NCBI RefSeq assembly: GCF_900169075.1
Contig: NZ_LT827015.1
Span: 186,001-250,000 of the forward strand
Length of the DNA: 64,000 nt
Direction of reading: 5' to 3'
DNA from: Chryseobacterium phocaeense
GTDB lineage: Bacteria > Bacteroidota > Bacteroidia > Flavobacteriales > Weeksellaceae
The translations under genes and the position numbers were made by a program. Of the stretch, positions 42,728-52,684 are shown piece by piece. Below the pieces are notes generated by a model. The model was not told the DNA's origin. It was given only the letters and a program-made list of their open reading frames with translations, and ran no database searches. The first letter of the stretch is position 1. Every line of letters begins with the position of its first letter.

Positions 42728-44359
42728 ATGACTCATACTGTTAAAAGGACCTTAGCCATGTTTTTTATGGCGGTTTTCGGGAGTGCCCTTCTGTATAATT
42801 GTGAACCGGAAGCAGATTCGCTGGGAGAACAGCTGTTTGTGGATGGTGCTGCAGAAGGTAATGTAACTTCATACGACCTTATTGCCTATAATGTTAATAA
42901 TAATGATTCTATCCGAAGTGATGCGGGTAGATTGATAAGCGCGATTTCCGGGACATCAACAACTTCATCTCTTGCTGTGTTGGGAGCTTTTTCTGAAGGA
43001 CAGTTTGGTATGCAGAGAGCATCATTCCTTACCCAGCTGAGAATGAGTACCGATAATTTTGATTTCGGAAAGACTCCAAAAGTAGATTCTGTGGTATTTG
43101 TGATGAAGCCTCTTGTGTCTTCCGCTGCAGATTCCATTGTGACACGACCTGCGAAAGACGAAACGTTATTGATAGGAACTGAAAATGTACCGGTTTCTAC
43201 GGAGATTAAAACATATCCTACCAGTTTTGATTATAAATATGGTAAAACAAAGTTAGGTACAGGAGGATCTCACACTTTGATGCATATCAATGTGGATGAA
43301 ATTACAACCTACCTGGATGGTAATACGGATGCTTTCAAGTATTCGAATATTACTGTAGGTACCGGTGAAGCTTTAGGGTCCGGTATTCTTGAAGGAAGAG
43401 TTACCGCTAAAACAATTACCAAGAAATCAGATAATTCATCTGTATTTACTTCAGATCCGGGGCTTAGAATCCGTTTGAACAAAGATTTTTTCCAGACCAA
43501 GATTCTTGACAAAAACGGTAAGCCGGAACTTATGGATGCGGCGAACTTTACAAGATATTTTAAAGGAATCAGACTTTCTGTAACCGATATTGACGGATAT
43601 CTTTTACAGATACCTCCGGATAATATGGAAATTATCATGTATTACACCAACGAGAAAAATGATAACGGGACCATTACAAGACCGCAGTCTACATTCAAAT
43701 TCTCTCTTGCAGGAACGGTTGGAAATGCACGTATTGGCCAATATGAATACAACAGAGCAGGCTCTGCATGGGAAACTGCAAAAGGGATGATCAATACAAC
43801 TACCGGTGACCCTAAACTTTATCTTCAGGGAATGGGAGGGCCTTCAGTACATGTGAAGATTCCTGCTGAAACAATTGACAAGCTTAAAACATTGTATCAA
43901 AATGACAAGGCAGCCATTGTAAGTGCCAAGATCAGAATCTATACAGATCTGGCTACTTGGAACAATAAGTATAAAAGGACAGCTAATAATTTCACTCTTC
44001 TGCCTTTAACGGAAACTGCGGCAGGGTCAGGAATATATACTCCTAAAGACTTCCTTACTGATACTTCTATAGGTTTTAGCTGGATAAACTCATATGATCT
44101 GGATAAAAATCCTTCTTATTATGAATTTACAGTAACCAAAACAGTAAAAGATATTGTGGAAAAAGCTGCAGACGGAACCACCAAAGAAAATAAGCCACTA
44201 TTGCTTAACGTCGGTAAGTTTATTTTGTCAGATAACGGCAGAGTTGGGTATAGATTTACGGAGAGGGCATTTGCTACGGAAAGAGGTGTTTTTGTAGGGT
44301 CAGATGCAGGTAATCCCAACAGAATTCAATTAAAAATCACTTACGGAACTAAAAAATAG
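42728..44359 (+). CDS. DUF4270 family lipoprotein
   Basis: A 543-residue lipoprotein with signal and Cys25 (LLYNC) followed by EPEADSLGEQLF, the standard opening of DUF4270. The body is beta-rich with VDSVVFVMKP and KGIRLSVTDIDGYLLQ and a C-terminal IQLKITYGTKK. DUF4270 proteins are widespread outer-membrane or surface lipoproteins of Bacteroidota with unknown function. It begins 13 bases after the glycogen-synthase-like gene and ends 34 bases before glmS, so one operon is likely. Confidence 0.85.
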   Translation: MTHTVKRTLAMFFMAVFGSALLYNCEPEADSLGEQLFVDGAAEGNVTSYDLIAYNVNNNDSIRSDAGRLISAISGTSTTSSLAVLGAFSEGQFGMQRASFLTQLRMSTDNFDFGKTPKVDSVVFVMKPLVSSAADSIVTRPAKDETLLIGTENVPVSTEIKTYPTSFDYKYGKTKLGTGGSHTLMHINVDEITTYLDGNTDAFKYSNITVGTGEALGSGILEGRVTAKTITKKSDNSSVFTSDPGLRIRLNKDFFQTKILDKNGKPELMDAANFTRYFKGIRLSVTDIDGYLLQIPPDNMEIIMYYTNEKNDNGTITRPQSTFKFSLAGTVGNARIGQYEYNRAGSAWETAKGMINTTTGDPKLYLQGMGGPSVHVKIPAETIDKLKTLYQNDKAAIVSAKIRIYTDLATWNNKYKRTANNFTLLPLTETAAGSGIYTPKDFLTDTSIGFSWINSYDLDKNPSYYEFTVTKTVKDIVEKAADGTTKENKPLLLNVGKFILSDNGRVGYRFTERAFATERGVFVGSDAGNPNRIQLKITYGTKK

Positions 44360-44393
44360 TACCGAATAAAAAATAACAAACACTAGACAAAAT

Positions 44394-46247
44394 ATGTGCG
44401 GAATTGTAGGATATACAGGATTTCAGGATGCGTATGAAATTGTAATCAACGGTCTTAGAAGATTAGAATACAGAGGGTATGACAGTGCCGGAATTGTTTT
44501 AGAAGGCTCAGACAGAAAATTTGAAGTAGAAAAAACAAAAGGCAAGGTAGATGATTTGGTGAATATTTCAGCTCAGCTGAAAGGCACAGCCAAAATAGGA
44601 ATGGGGCATACAAGATGGGCTACACACGGGGTTCCAAGTGATAGAAATTCCCACCCGCATTTATCAAATAACGGAAAAATAGCGCTTGTGCATAATGGAA
44701 TTATAGAAAACTATGATACCATTAAAACCATGCTTACCGAAAAGGGCTTTACTTTCAAATCTGAAACAGATACGGAAGTTTTGGTCAACCTGATCCAGTA
44801 TTTCATGGATGTAAATGCCGGAATAGATTTCCCTACGGCGGTAAGATATGCCTTGAATGAAGTATACGGAGCATATGCCATTACGGTGCTTCACGAAGAT
44901 TATCCGGGAGTACTGGTGGTAGGAAGATTAGGTTCTCCGCTGGCAATCGGTATCGGAGATAAAGAATATTTCATTGCGTCTGATGCATCTCCTTTCGTGG
45001 AATTTACAAAAGAAGCGATCTATCTTGAAGAAGGTCATATGGCTACTATTTCATTGGAAAATGGAGTAGATATCAGAACCATTAATGATAACTCAAAAAT
45101 TGAACCTGAGATCCAGGAGCTGAAATTAAGCCTTGAGCAGATTGAAAAAGGTGGCTATGAGCACTTCATGCTTAAAGAGATATTTGAACAGCCTAAATCG
45201 ATCCACGATACCATGAGAGGAAGACTTCTTGTAGACGAAGGGGTGATTAAAATGGCCGGAATCTGGGATCATGTGGAGAAATTCAAGAATGCCAACAGAA
45301 TCATCATCATTGCTTGTGGAACTTCATGGCATGCAGGTCTTATCGGGGAATATCTTATTGAAGAGTATGCAAGGATTCCTGTAGAAGTGGAATACGCTTC
45401 GGAATTCAGATACAGAAACCCTATTATTACAGATAAAGATGTGGTAATTGCAATCTCCCAGTCCGGAGAAACTGCGGATACGATGGCCGCCTTGAAATTG
45501 GCTAAAGAAAAAGGAGCATTTATTTATGGTATATGTAATGTGGTGGATTCTTCCATTGCAAGAATTACCGATGCAGGTTCTTATACCCATGCGGGTCCTG
45601 AGATTGGGGTGGCTTCTACAAAAGCTTTTACTGCCCAGCTTACCATCCTTACTTTAATTGCATTTAAATTAGGAAAACATAACGGGAACTTAGGAAATGC
45701 TGAATTCATGAGCTTAATCTCTGAACTGGATGCTATTCCTAAAAAGATTGAAGAAGTCCTGAGCGCTACCCATGAGCTTACACAGAATATTGCAAAAGAC
45801 TTTGTCAATGCCACCAACTTCCTTTATCTGGGAAGAGGTTACAACTATCCTGCAGCACTGGAGGGAGCTCTGAAACTGAAAGAAATCTCTTACATTCACG
45901 CCGAAGGGTATCCTGCAGCAGAAATGAAGCACGGTCCTATCGCCCTTATTGACGAGAATATGCCGATCGTAATTATAGCGCCTAAAAAAGGACATTATGA
46001 CAAGATTGTGAGCAATGTACAGGAAATCAAGGCCAGAAAAGGAAAAGTGATTGCTGTAGTAAATAAAGGAGACCAGCAGGTAAGCTCAATGGCAGATTAT
46101 GTGATTGAAATTCCTGAGACCTCAGAATGTTTCTCGCCAATCGTTGCTTCAGTGCCTCTGCAGCTGCTTGCTTACTACATTGCTGTATACCGTGGAGCCA
46201 ATGTAGACCAGCCGAGGAACCTAGCAAAATCAGTAACCGTGGAATAA
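44394..46247 (+). CDS. glmS: Glutamine-fructose-6-phosphate aminotransferase
   Basis: A 617-residue GlmS, which makes glucosamine-6-phosphate for peptidoglycan and LPS. The class II glutamine amidotransferase domain starts with the catalytic Cys2 (MCGIVGYTG), followed by GHTRWATHG. Two SIS sugar-isomerase domains follow (CGTSWHAG, ISQSGETADT, PEIGVASTKAFT), and the C-terminus DQPRNLAKSVTVE is standard. No glmS ribozyme is visible in the 34-base leader. Last gene of the operon with DUF4270. Confidence 0.95.
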   Translation: MCGIVGYTGFQDAYEIVINGLRRLEYRGYDSAGIVLEGSDRKFEVEKTKGKVDDLVNISAQLKGTAKIGMGHTRWATHGVPSDRNSHPHLSNNGKIALVHNGIIENYDTIKTMLTEKGFTFKSETDTEVLVNLIQYFMDVNAGIDFPTAVRYALNEVYGAYAITVLHEDYPGVLVVGRLGSPLAIGIGDKEYFIASDASPFVEFTKEAIYLEEGHMATISLENGVDIRTINDNSKIEPEIQELKLSLEQIEKGGYEHFMLKEIFEQPKSIHDTMRGRLLVDEGVIKMAGIWDHVEKFKNANRIIIIACGTSWHAGLIGEYLIEEYARIPVEVEYASEFRYRNPIITDKDVVIAISQSGETADTMAALKLAKEKGAFIYGICNVVDSSIARITDAGSYTHAGPEIGVASTKAFTAQLTILTLIAFKLGKHNGNLGNAEFMSLISELDAIPKKIEEVLSATHELTQNIAKDFVNATNFLYLGRGYNYPAALEGALKLKEISYIHAEGYPAAEMKHGPIALIDENMPIVIIAPKKGHYDKIVSNVQEIKARKGKVIAVVNKGDQQVSSMADYVIEIPETSECFSPIVASVPLQLLAYYIAVYRGANVDQPRNLAKSVTVE

Positions 46248-46325
46248 AAAGTAGTTGTAAATAAAATAAATTTAGATTTCTTCCGTTATTTCAAAAAAAA
46301 TCTTAAAAGTTTCTTAAAAAAATTA

Positions 46326-46333
46326 TATATTTA
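46326..46333 (+). promoter_or_regulatory. Putative -7 promoter of gldKLMN
   Basis: TATATTTA differs from TAnnTTTG in the last base only, 23 bases before the gldK ATG. Confidence 0.4.
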
Positions 46334-46355
46334 CGGCTTAATTATAAAAATTAAC

Positions 46356-47780
46356 ATGAAAAGGATATTTCTTTTATTATTGTCTGCGTCGGTAGCATCA
46401 GTATCTTGTTCAGGTGGTGGCAGTTCTTCTGTAGGGAAGCCTGGAACGAAAGGAGAATTGATACCAAGAGAAAAAACGAAATCATTTGTTGCGGAAAGAC
46501 CATTTGGAATGGTTGCTATTCCTGCAGGTTCATTTGTTGCTGGTCTTGCAGATCAGGACCCGACAAATACTCCTGAAAAAGCATCATTGAAAACGGTTAC
46601 TGTGTCTTCATTCTTTATGGATGAAGCAGAAACTACCAATGCAGAATACAGAGTATTTATCAATTATGTAAGAGATTCTATTGCCAGAACTCTACTTGCT
46701 GAAGCTGCTGGGGAAGGCGGTGAAGAAGGCGGACGTAGAGGAGCAAGCATCGGAGACTATGCATATCTTGCTAAAAAAGAAGAGAATTTAACACCTTATC
46801 AAGAATATTTAGAAGGCCAGGGAGGAAGAGAAGACGGAACTTATGATGCATCGAAAAGACTAGACTGGAAAATCCCATTACACTGGAGCACTGGAAAGTA
46901 CCCGGATGTAGAATATGCGGAAGTTCTGGAATCTATGTATCTGCCGGCTTCTTCAAGAATCGGAAACGAAAGGATTTTAGACGTAAGTAAACTAAAATAT
47001 ACTTATCAGTGGGGAGATATGGATGCCGCACTTGCTGACAACGAAAGAGGAGCTAACTACCTTAAGAGTTCAAGCATCGCCATCTATCCTGATACTACAG
47101 TTTGGGTAAATGATTTCCACTTCACTTACAACGAACCATTGTTCGAACAGTACTTCTGGCACAAAGCCTACAAAGATTATCCTGTAGTAGGGGTAACGTG
47201 GGATCAGGCAAGAGCTTACTGTAACTTCAGATCCAAACTGAAAACAGACTACAACGAAAGTTTAAAAAGAAAAAAACAAAGACCATTGGTATTCCGTCTT
47301 CCTACAGAAATTGAGTGGGAATATGCAGCTAGAGGCGGAATGCAAAATGCTACTTACCCTTGGGGTGGTCCATATTTAATGGATGACAGAGGTTGCTACC
47401 TTGCCAACTTCAAACCTAAGAGAGGTAACTATATGGAAGACGAGAAAAAAGGTACTTATACATATACAGCTCCAGTTAAGAAATTTAAGAAAAATGGATT
47501 TGGGTTATTTGATATGGCTGGAAACGTTTCTGAATGGACAGCATCTGCGTATAACAACTCTTCTTACGGGTTCTCATCTACTTTAAATCCTTCTACGAAA
47601 GATACAAAGGATACAAAGAGATCGGTAAGAGGTGGTTCTTGGAAAGATATAGGATATGCCCTGATGACAGGTGCTAGAGATTGGGAAAGAAAAGATTCCG
47701 CAAGAAGCTATATCGGGTTCAGAACTGTACAGGATATTCCTGAAGCAGCAGTGAAGCCAAGAAGAGTTAACAGAAATTAA
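46356..47780 (+). CDS. gldK: Gliding motility lipoprotein GldK
   Basis: A 474-residue outer-membrane lipoprotein of the T9SS (Cys18 after VASVS). It has an FGE-sulfatase/SUMF1 fold: GMVAIPAGSFVAG, VTWDQARAYCNF, FRLPTEIEWEYAARGG, GFGLFDMAGNVSEWTASAY and SVRGGSWKD. With GldN it forms the large periplasmic ring of the secretion system. A Gly/Glu-rich insert (about 120-140) and a basic tail (AVKPRRVNRN) are visible. First gene of gldKLMN; 56 bases to gldL. Confidence 0.95.
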   Translation: MKRIFLLLLSASVASVSCSGGGSSSVGKPGTKGELIPREKTKSFVAERPFGMVAIPAGSFVAGLADQDPTNTPEKASLKTVTVSSFFMDEAETTNAEYRVFINYVRDSIARTLLAEAAGEGGEEGGRRGASIGDYAYLAKKEENLTPYQEYLEGQGGREDGTYDASKRLDWKIPLHWSTGKYPDVEYAEVLESMYLPASSRIGNERILDVSKLKYTYQWGDMDAALADNERGANYLKSSSIAIYPDTTVWVNDFHFTYNEPLFEQYFWHKAYKDYPVVGVTWDQARAYCNFRSKLKTDYNESLKRKKQRPLVFRLPTEIEWEYAARGGMQNATYPWGGPYLMDDRGCYLANFKPKRGNYMEDEKKGTYTYTAPVKKFKKNGFGLFDMAGNVSEWTASAYNNSSYGFSSTLNPSTKDTKDTKRSVRGGSWKDIGYALMTGARDWERKDSARSYIGFRTVQDIPEAAVKPRRVNRN

Positions 47781-47836
47781 CCATACAATTATTTTTCAAT
47801 AACAATTTTATTTAACATTAAAAAAACTAACTTAAT

Positions 47837-48529
47837 ATGTTTAAGACTAAAGATGCTTGGATGAATTTCTTTTATTCATTCGGTGCTGCAATTGTAATTC
47901 TTGGAGCTTGGCTTAAAATTACTCACATTACCTTGGGACCTATTAACGGTAATATAGCTCTTACTGTAGGACTTATTACTGAGGCTATTATCTTTATCAT
48001 TTTCGCATTTGACCCTCCTAAATCAGAAGAATCTTATGCATGGGAGAATGTATATCCTGAATTATTGGATAAGCATGCCAACCCGAACCCTTTACACTCT
48101 AATGTGTCTTCTAAAAATAATGCACAGCAGTTTGCAGAATTAGAAAACTCTCTTTCAAATAAATTAGACAAAATGCTTCAGGAAGCAAAACTGGACGTTC
48201 AATTGTTTGACAGACTGAGAATAGGTATCGACAAGTTCTCAAACTCTGTTGACCAGATCAACCAAACTGTTGACGTATCCGCTTCTACTCATAAATATAA
48301 CGATCAGCTTAACAAAGCTGCCCAGCATATGGAAAGTATGAATGCTTTATATGTAATGCAGCTTGAAAACGGTAAAAGACAATCTGAATTTGCTAACAAA
48401 TATGTAGCTGATATGCAGAAATCTGCTGAGCAGTCTGAGAAATTTAATCAAGAGTTACAAGGTTTAACAACTAATCTTAACAGTTTAAATAGAGTTTATG
48501 GTGGTATGCTTACTGCTATGAAGTCTTAA
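47837..48529 (+). CDS. gldL: Gliding motility / T9SS motor protein GldL
   Basis: A 230-residue inner-membrane protein with two N-terminal helices (about 12-28 and 40-57) and a long helical cytoplasmic domain. Lys27 (AWLKITH) and Glu49 (GLITEAI) occupy the positions of the conserved membrane charges of the GldLM proton-driven motor in Flavobacterium. GldL and GldM power secretion and gliding. Confidence 0.95.
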   Translation: MFKTKDAWMNFFYSFGAAIVILGAWLKITHITLGPINGNIALTVGLITEAIIFIIFAFDPPKSEESYAWENVYPELLDKHANPNPLHSNVSSKNNAQQFAELENSLSNKLDKMLQEAKLDVQLFDRLRIGIDKFSNSVDQINQTVDVSASTHKYNDQLNKAAQHMESMNALYVMQLENGKRQSEFANKYVADMQKSAEQSEKFNQELQGLTTNLNSLNRVYGGMLTAMKS

Positions 48530-48582
48530 TTCCTAACCATTTCTAGAATTTAACTACTTAATCAAAAACAAAAGAAAAGAGA

Positions 48583-50175
48583 ATGGCACAAGGAAAACAG
48601 ACCCCTCGTCAGAAGATGATCAACCTGATGTATTTGGTGTTCATCGCGATGATGGCCCTAAATATTGATGCAGAAATCATCAGATCATACTATGACTCTA
48701 CCAGAGCTTTAAATGAAACGAGAAGCTTAACAGAGAAAAAGAACGAAAAGATCTTTGAAAAAACATTGGAAGCCAAAGCTCAGCAGGTACCTGATACCTA
48801 TGCGCAGCCTTGGTCACAGTATAAAGTTTTGAAGTCTAAAATAGATGTATTGGTTTCCTCTGCTCAGGGTATCAAAGATGCCTTGAAAAAGCAGTCGGAT
48901 TTCCATGACAAAGATCCGAAAACCGGAAAAGACCTGGATGTAAGCGAAAACTTTGCTGCATTGAACAACAATGAAGCAACTACAGAATATTTCTTCAAAG
49001 AAGGAGATGAAAATACCCCTTCAAAAGGAGCTTTGGAACTAAAGGCTAAAATTGATGATGTAAGAAATTATATCAATGCAACTTTTGGAAATAATCCTCA
49101 GTTGAAAGATTTGGTAGACAGAGCCAATAAATCTCTGATCGCTGAATATCCTAAAGGAAAATCTCCGAATGAGAAAACCTGGTTCCAGAATAAATTCTAT
49201 CACCAGCCATTGATCGCAGCGATTTCTAATCTTGAGATTATTCAGAACGATGCGAGAAACGTACAGTCTGATGCATTGGCACTATTGCTTCAGGAGAAAG
49301 TGGATGCAAGCATCAAATTCTCCAGCTATGAGCCTATTGTTTCCGGTCCGGTTGATATTCAGGCAGGAAAACAGGCTGAAGTAAAAGTAATGTTGGGTAC
49401 CTATTCAAACAGCAATAAGATCGCTATCTCCGGCGTAAGCAGAGTAGAGAACGGTAAAGGAATTATTCCGATTACCGGATCTGGTATCGGCGAACATAAA
49501 TTAGCAGGAACGATTACGTTGACAGATGCTTCAGGAAAACCTCAGAGTTTCCCATGGACGCATACGTATAATGTAATTGCGGGACCAAGAGAAGTAAAAC
49601 TTGAAAAAGGATTATTACTATCTGCGGATAAGATGAATGTAATGTATAGAGGACTTGAAAACCCTGTTTCAGGATCAATCTTAGGTGCTGATAATTCAAG
49701 ACTTTCATTGTCTGCTGCAGGAGCAACTGTTAAGAGTACAGGCCAAGGTAAGTGGGATGTAATTCCTACTACAGGAAATACAGTTAAGCTAACATTATCA
49801 GGAATTGATCCATATGGTAAAACAGTTTCTCAGGTGTTTGAATATAGAATAAAGAATATACCTAGACCTCAGGGTCAGATTAGAGGTAAAGCAGTAAACT
49901 TTATGCCGGTAGGTTCTATAGCCAACCAGATAGTATCAGCTACTCTACCTGATTTTGATTTCCCTGTTTCATTCACTGTGAATAGCTTTATTATTAAGCT
50001 TCCTGGAAAAGCAGGTACTCTTATTCAGGGTAGTTCATTGTCAGGAGCAGAAGGTATGCTTAGAAACCTTAGACCTGGCGATGTGGTTCAGATCTATGAT
50101 ATTCAGGCGACAGCAACAGGTCTTGGTAATCAGAGATTGAAAGAAATTTCACCTGTAATTATTAATGTACAATAA
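48583..50175 (+). CDS. gldM: Gliding motility / T9SS motor protein GldM
   Basis: A 530-residue protein with one N-terminal helix (about 13-33) holding Arg9 and Glu31, the charges known to matter in GldM, and a large periplasmic part of four domains. The helical domain (35-225) is followed by beta domains with GPREVKL and PLPDFDFPVSF-type segments. It spans the periplasm and contacts the GldK/GldN ring. Conserved order and normal length. Confidence 0.95.
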   Translation: MAQGKQTPRQKMINLMYLVFIAMMALNIDAEIIRSYYDSTRALNETRSLTEKKNEKIFEKTLEAKAQQVPDTYAQPWSQYKVLKSKIDVLVSSAQGIKDALKKQSDFHDKDPKTGKDLDVSENFAALNNNEATTEYFFKEGDENTPSKGALELKAKIDDVRNYINATFGNNPQLKDLVDRANKSLIAEYPKGKSPNEKTWFQNKFYHQPLIAAISNLEIIQNDARNVQSDALALLLQEKVDASIKFSSYEPIVSGPVDIQAGKQAEVKVMLGTYSNSNKIAISGVSRVENGKGIIPITGSGIGEHKLAGTITLTDASGKPQSFPWTHTYNVIAGPREVKLEKGLLLSADKMNVMYRGLENPVSGSILGADNSRLSLSAAGATVKSTGQGKWDVIPTTGNTVKLTLSGIDPYGKTVSQVFEYRIKNIPRPQGQIRGKAVNFMPVGSIANQIVSATLPDFDFPVSFTVNSFIIKLPGKAGTLIQGSSLSGAEGMLRNLRPGDVVQIYDIQATATGLGNQRLKEISPVIINVQ

Positions 50176-50197
50176 GGTTAATTTATAAAATCATATT

Positions 50198-51136
50198 ATG
50201 AAAAAATATATTAGCACCCTTTTAGTATTAGTTTCGGGATTCGCTTTTTCCCAAACTATTCTAAATGCTGGTTCTCCTGAGGAATTTAGACAAATGAGAT
50301 CTGAATCGATGAGAAAAGCGGGGGATACTGTTATCAGCAATAAAGTAAAACCTCTTGAATATGGTTTTGTTGACGACAAGGATATTTACAAGAGTATGTT
50401 TGTTTGGGAGATCATTGATATGAATGATAAGATCAACCAACCATTCTATTATGACAATCCGGATGGTCTGCTTGCAAGTCCTACAAGATCTCTATATCAG
50501 TTATTACTTGATGGAGCTCTTAGTGGTGAAATCAAAGAAGTTTATGATGACGAAAACTTTGTTACAAGACTTTCACCTGAAGCCATTCAGAAAAGACTGG
50601 AAAGTGTAAGACTTGACGAAGAAGCTATTGATATCCTTAACTCTGGAAGATCACTTACAGAAGACGAGAAGAAAAGACTAACAGATATCATCAGAACAAC
50701 TACAGATAAAGTAAAAGTTCTTAAAGTGATGGGTATGTGGTTTATTGATAAAAGAGACGGGCAGATGAAATACAGGCCTCTTGGGATTGCAGCTATGGGA
50801 CCAGATCCTACATCTGTTGGAAGAATTGGTCCTGACGGTCAGCCTTTAGCTGGTGCTGATGAATTGATTGACTTATTCTGGATCTATTACCCAAGTGCGC
50901 GTGATATTTTAGCAAACAACTTCGTTTACAACAGAAAAAACTCTTCTGCTGATCTGTCTTTCGATGATATCATCAATGCAAGAAGATTCTCTTCAGTGAT
51001 CTATAAATCATCAAGCGGCTTAGGTGACGGTACCATTAAGGATTACATCCCTAAAGATGCTGACGATCAGATGGATGAAAGCGAAAGAATCAAAAATCAG
51101 ATCCTGAGCATGGAAAATGATATGTGGAATTACTAA
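50198..51136 (+). CDS. gldN: Gliding motility / T9SS protein GldN
   Basis: A 312-residue periplasmic protein with signal peptide (1-19, FAFSQ). Typical GldN/PorN segments: VDDKDIYKSMFVWEIIDMNDKINQP, VKVLKVMGMWFIDKRDGQM, DLFWIYYPSARDILANNFVYN and LSFDDIINARRFSSVIYKSSSG. It binds GldK in the T9SS ring. Last gene of the cluster, with a terminator right after it. Confidence 0.95.
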   Translation: MKKYISTLLVLVSGFAFSQTILNAGSPEEFRQMRSESMRKAGDTVISNKVKPLEYGFVDDKDIYKSMFVWEIIDMNDKINQPFYYDNPDGLLASPTRSLYQLLLDGALSGEIKEVYDDENFVTRLSPEAIQKRLESVRLDEEAIDILNSGRSLTEDEKKRLTDIIRTTTDKVKVLKVMGMWFIDKRDGQMKYRPLGIAAMGPDPTSVGRIGPDGQPLAGADELIDLFWIYYPSARDILANNFVYNRKNSSADLSFDDIINARRFSSVIYKSSSGLGDGTIKDYIPKDADDQMDESERIKNQILSMENDMWNY

Positions 51137-51158
51137 GATTTCACTTGATATTTATACA

Positions 51159-51189
51159 AAACCTGAGTATTTTTACTCAGGTTTTTTTA
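51159..51189 (+). terminator. Rho-independent terminator of gldKLMN
   Basis: AAACCTGAGT (51159-51168) pairs perfectly with ACTCAGGTTT (51175-51184), followed by a T run. It lies inside the longest reading frame of the next gene and so fixes that gene's start at 51192. Confidence 0.9.
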
Positions 51190-51191
51190 TT

Positions 51192-52226
51192 ATGAAACAT
51201 ATAGACTATATCATTGTTGGAGATGGATATGCGGGATTGTTTTTCGCCCATCAGCTGATTAAAAATAACAAATCTTTTGTCCTTTTTTCAGAAGGAAGAA
51301 AAAGCGCTTCCCAGGTTTCTGCCGGAATCATTAATCCCGTGGTACTTAAAAAATTTACAACATTCTGGAAAGCTCAGGAGCAGATTGATTTCCTGAAGGA
51401 TACCCTCAATGAAATAGAATCCTATACCGGGAAAAACTACCTGATCGATTCACCCATTCATAGAATTTTTCATGATGAAAATGAACAGAAGCTTTGGTTG
51501 AAGAAATCCGGGAATGAAGAGCTTTCAGCTTTTCTTGACCAAAAATTCGATCGTTTAGAGGGGGTAAAAAACGACTTTCTCACCGGAAAGGTCAATCAGT
51601 CTGCCAGACTTCAGGTAAGTGGATTTTTTACAGATCTATTTGATTTTTTGGAAAAAAAAGAATTTCTGATCAGAGAAAAGTTTGATTATGAAAAATTAGA
51701 TACCTCTTCATCTGCCTATAAAGATTTTCAGTTTAAGCATATCGTATTCTGTGAAGGAATGGGCGTGAAAGAAAATCCTTTCTTTTCAGATGTTGCAGTG
51801 AATCCCAACAAAGGACATCACATTAAAGTAAAATTGTCTGAAGCAATTCCGGATGACGTCACGATTAAAAAGAAACATTTCCTGTTCCCGACCGATAACG
51901 GACTTTATTTCTATGGCGGAACCTACGACCGGGAGCAGCTTCACCAGCACGTAGATGAATCTGCAGTAGCACAGCTTGTCAGTGGATTGTCCGAAATTTA
52001 TCCCTATGATTTTGAAGTGGAAGAAGTGAATTTCGGCTTCAGACCAACCGTAAAAGACAGAAGACCCATCATAGGAAGGCATAAGTTCCATAAAAACCTT
52101 TATGTTTTTAATGGTCTGGGGGCAAGGGGAATTCTCAATGGCTGCTACTTTTCGAAAAGCCTGTTTCAGTTTATTGAAGAGCATATTCCGCTGCACGAAG
52201 AGATTTCCAGCAGTAGATTTGAATAG
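51192..52226 (+). CDS. FAD-dependent oxidoreductase, DAO family
   Basis: A 344-residue protein with an N-terminal dinucleotide-binding motif GDGYAGLFFAHQL (GxGxxG from about residue 9) and a C-terminal GLGARGILNGCYFS segment typical of D-amino-acid-oxidase-like flavoproteins. The frame opens at 51117, but the gldKLMN terminator occupies 51159-51189; hence the ATG at 51192. RPTVKDRRPIIGRH is the common FAD-facing segment. The substrate is unknown. A 62-base gap separates it from the SemiSWEET gene. Confidence 0.82.
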   Translation: MKHIDYIIVGDGYAGLFFAHQLIKNNKSFVLFSEGRKSASQVSAGIINPVVLKKFTTFWKAQEQIDFLKDTLNEIESYTGKNYLIDSPIHRIFHDENEQKLWLKKSGNEELSAFLDQKFDRLEGVKNDFLTGKVNQSARLQVSGFFTDLFDFLEKKEFLIREKFDYEKLDTSSSAYKDFQFKHIVFCEGMGVKENPFFSDVAVNPNKGHHIKVKLSEAIPDDVTIKKKHFLFPTDNGLYFYGGTYDREQLHQHVDESAVAQLVSGLSEIYPYDFEVEEVNFGFRPTVKDRRPIIGRHKFHKNLYVFNGLGARGILNGCYFSKSLFQFIEEHIPLHEEISSSRFE

Positions 52227-52288
52227 TTTATTTCACGGTCAGATAAATATGCCTGAAAAGTTGTATCTTAAGAATAGAAAATTAAACT

Positions 52289-52546
52289 ATGAATGAAAAT
52301 ATTCTGGGTATTGTGGCTGGAGTTCTCACTTCTATCTCCATGATCCCTCAGCTCATCAAGGTGATCAGAGAGAAGAATGTGGAAGATATATCGCTGGTCA
52401 TGCTATTGGTGCTTATTTCAGGACTTTCCTTGTGGGTTTGGTACGGTTTTAAAAAAGAAGAGCTGCCCATTATTCTATCCAATGCATTTGCTGTATTGGT
52501 CAACATAAGCCTCCTCATCTGCTATATGCTTTACAGGAAATCGTGA
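52289..52546 (+). CDS. SemiSWEET family sugar transporter
   Basis: An 85-residue protein with three membrane helices and the PQ motif in MIPQLIKVIREKNVEDISL, followed by VLISGLSLWVWYGF. This is the bacterial half-size SWEET pattern; it dimerises to move small sugars across the inner membrane. The gene ends at the edge of repeat element copy 3. The substrate is not assignable. Confidence 0.88.
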   Translation: MNENILGIVAGVLTSISMIPQLIKVIREKNVEDISLVMLLVLISGLSLWVWYGFKKEELPIILSNAFAVLVNISLLICYMLYRKS

Positions 52547-52684
52547 AAAAGGCGAAAAGGCAAAATCGCAAATGGGCTAATTTGCAAATTTGCTCTTCAG
52601 CTATCTGCATTTTTGCTTTCTTCGCTTCCTCAGCCTTTTCACCTTTCACCTTTTAGCTCTTTCGCTATTTTGCCTTTTAGCCTC
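52546..52684. repeat. Intergenic inverted-repeat element, copy 3
   Basis: Arms GGCGAAAAGGCAAAATCGCA (from 52551) and its inverse ending TTTTGCCTTTTAGCC (about 52660-52682) match at 20 of 23 bases. The core GGCAAAATCGCAAATGGG starts at 52559, as in copies 1 and 2. It starts at the SemiSWEET stop and ends next to the META gene stop; both genes face it. Confidence 0.78.

Noticed and set aside
44360..44393. glmS ribozyme or riboswitch ahead of glmS
   Set aside because: Only 34 bases separate the DUF4270 stop and the glmS ATG, too short for the ribozyme.
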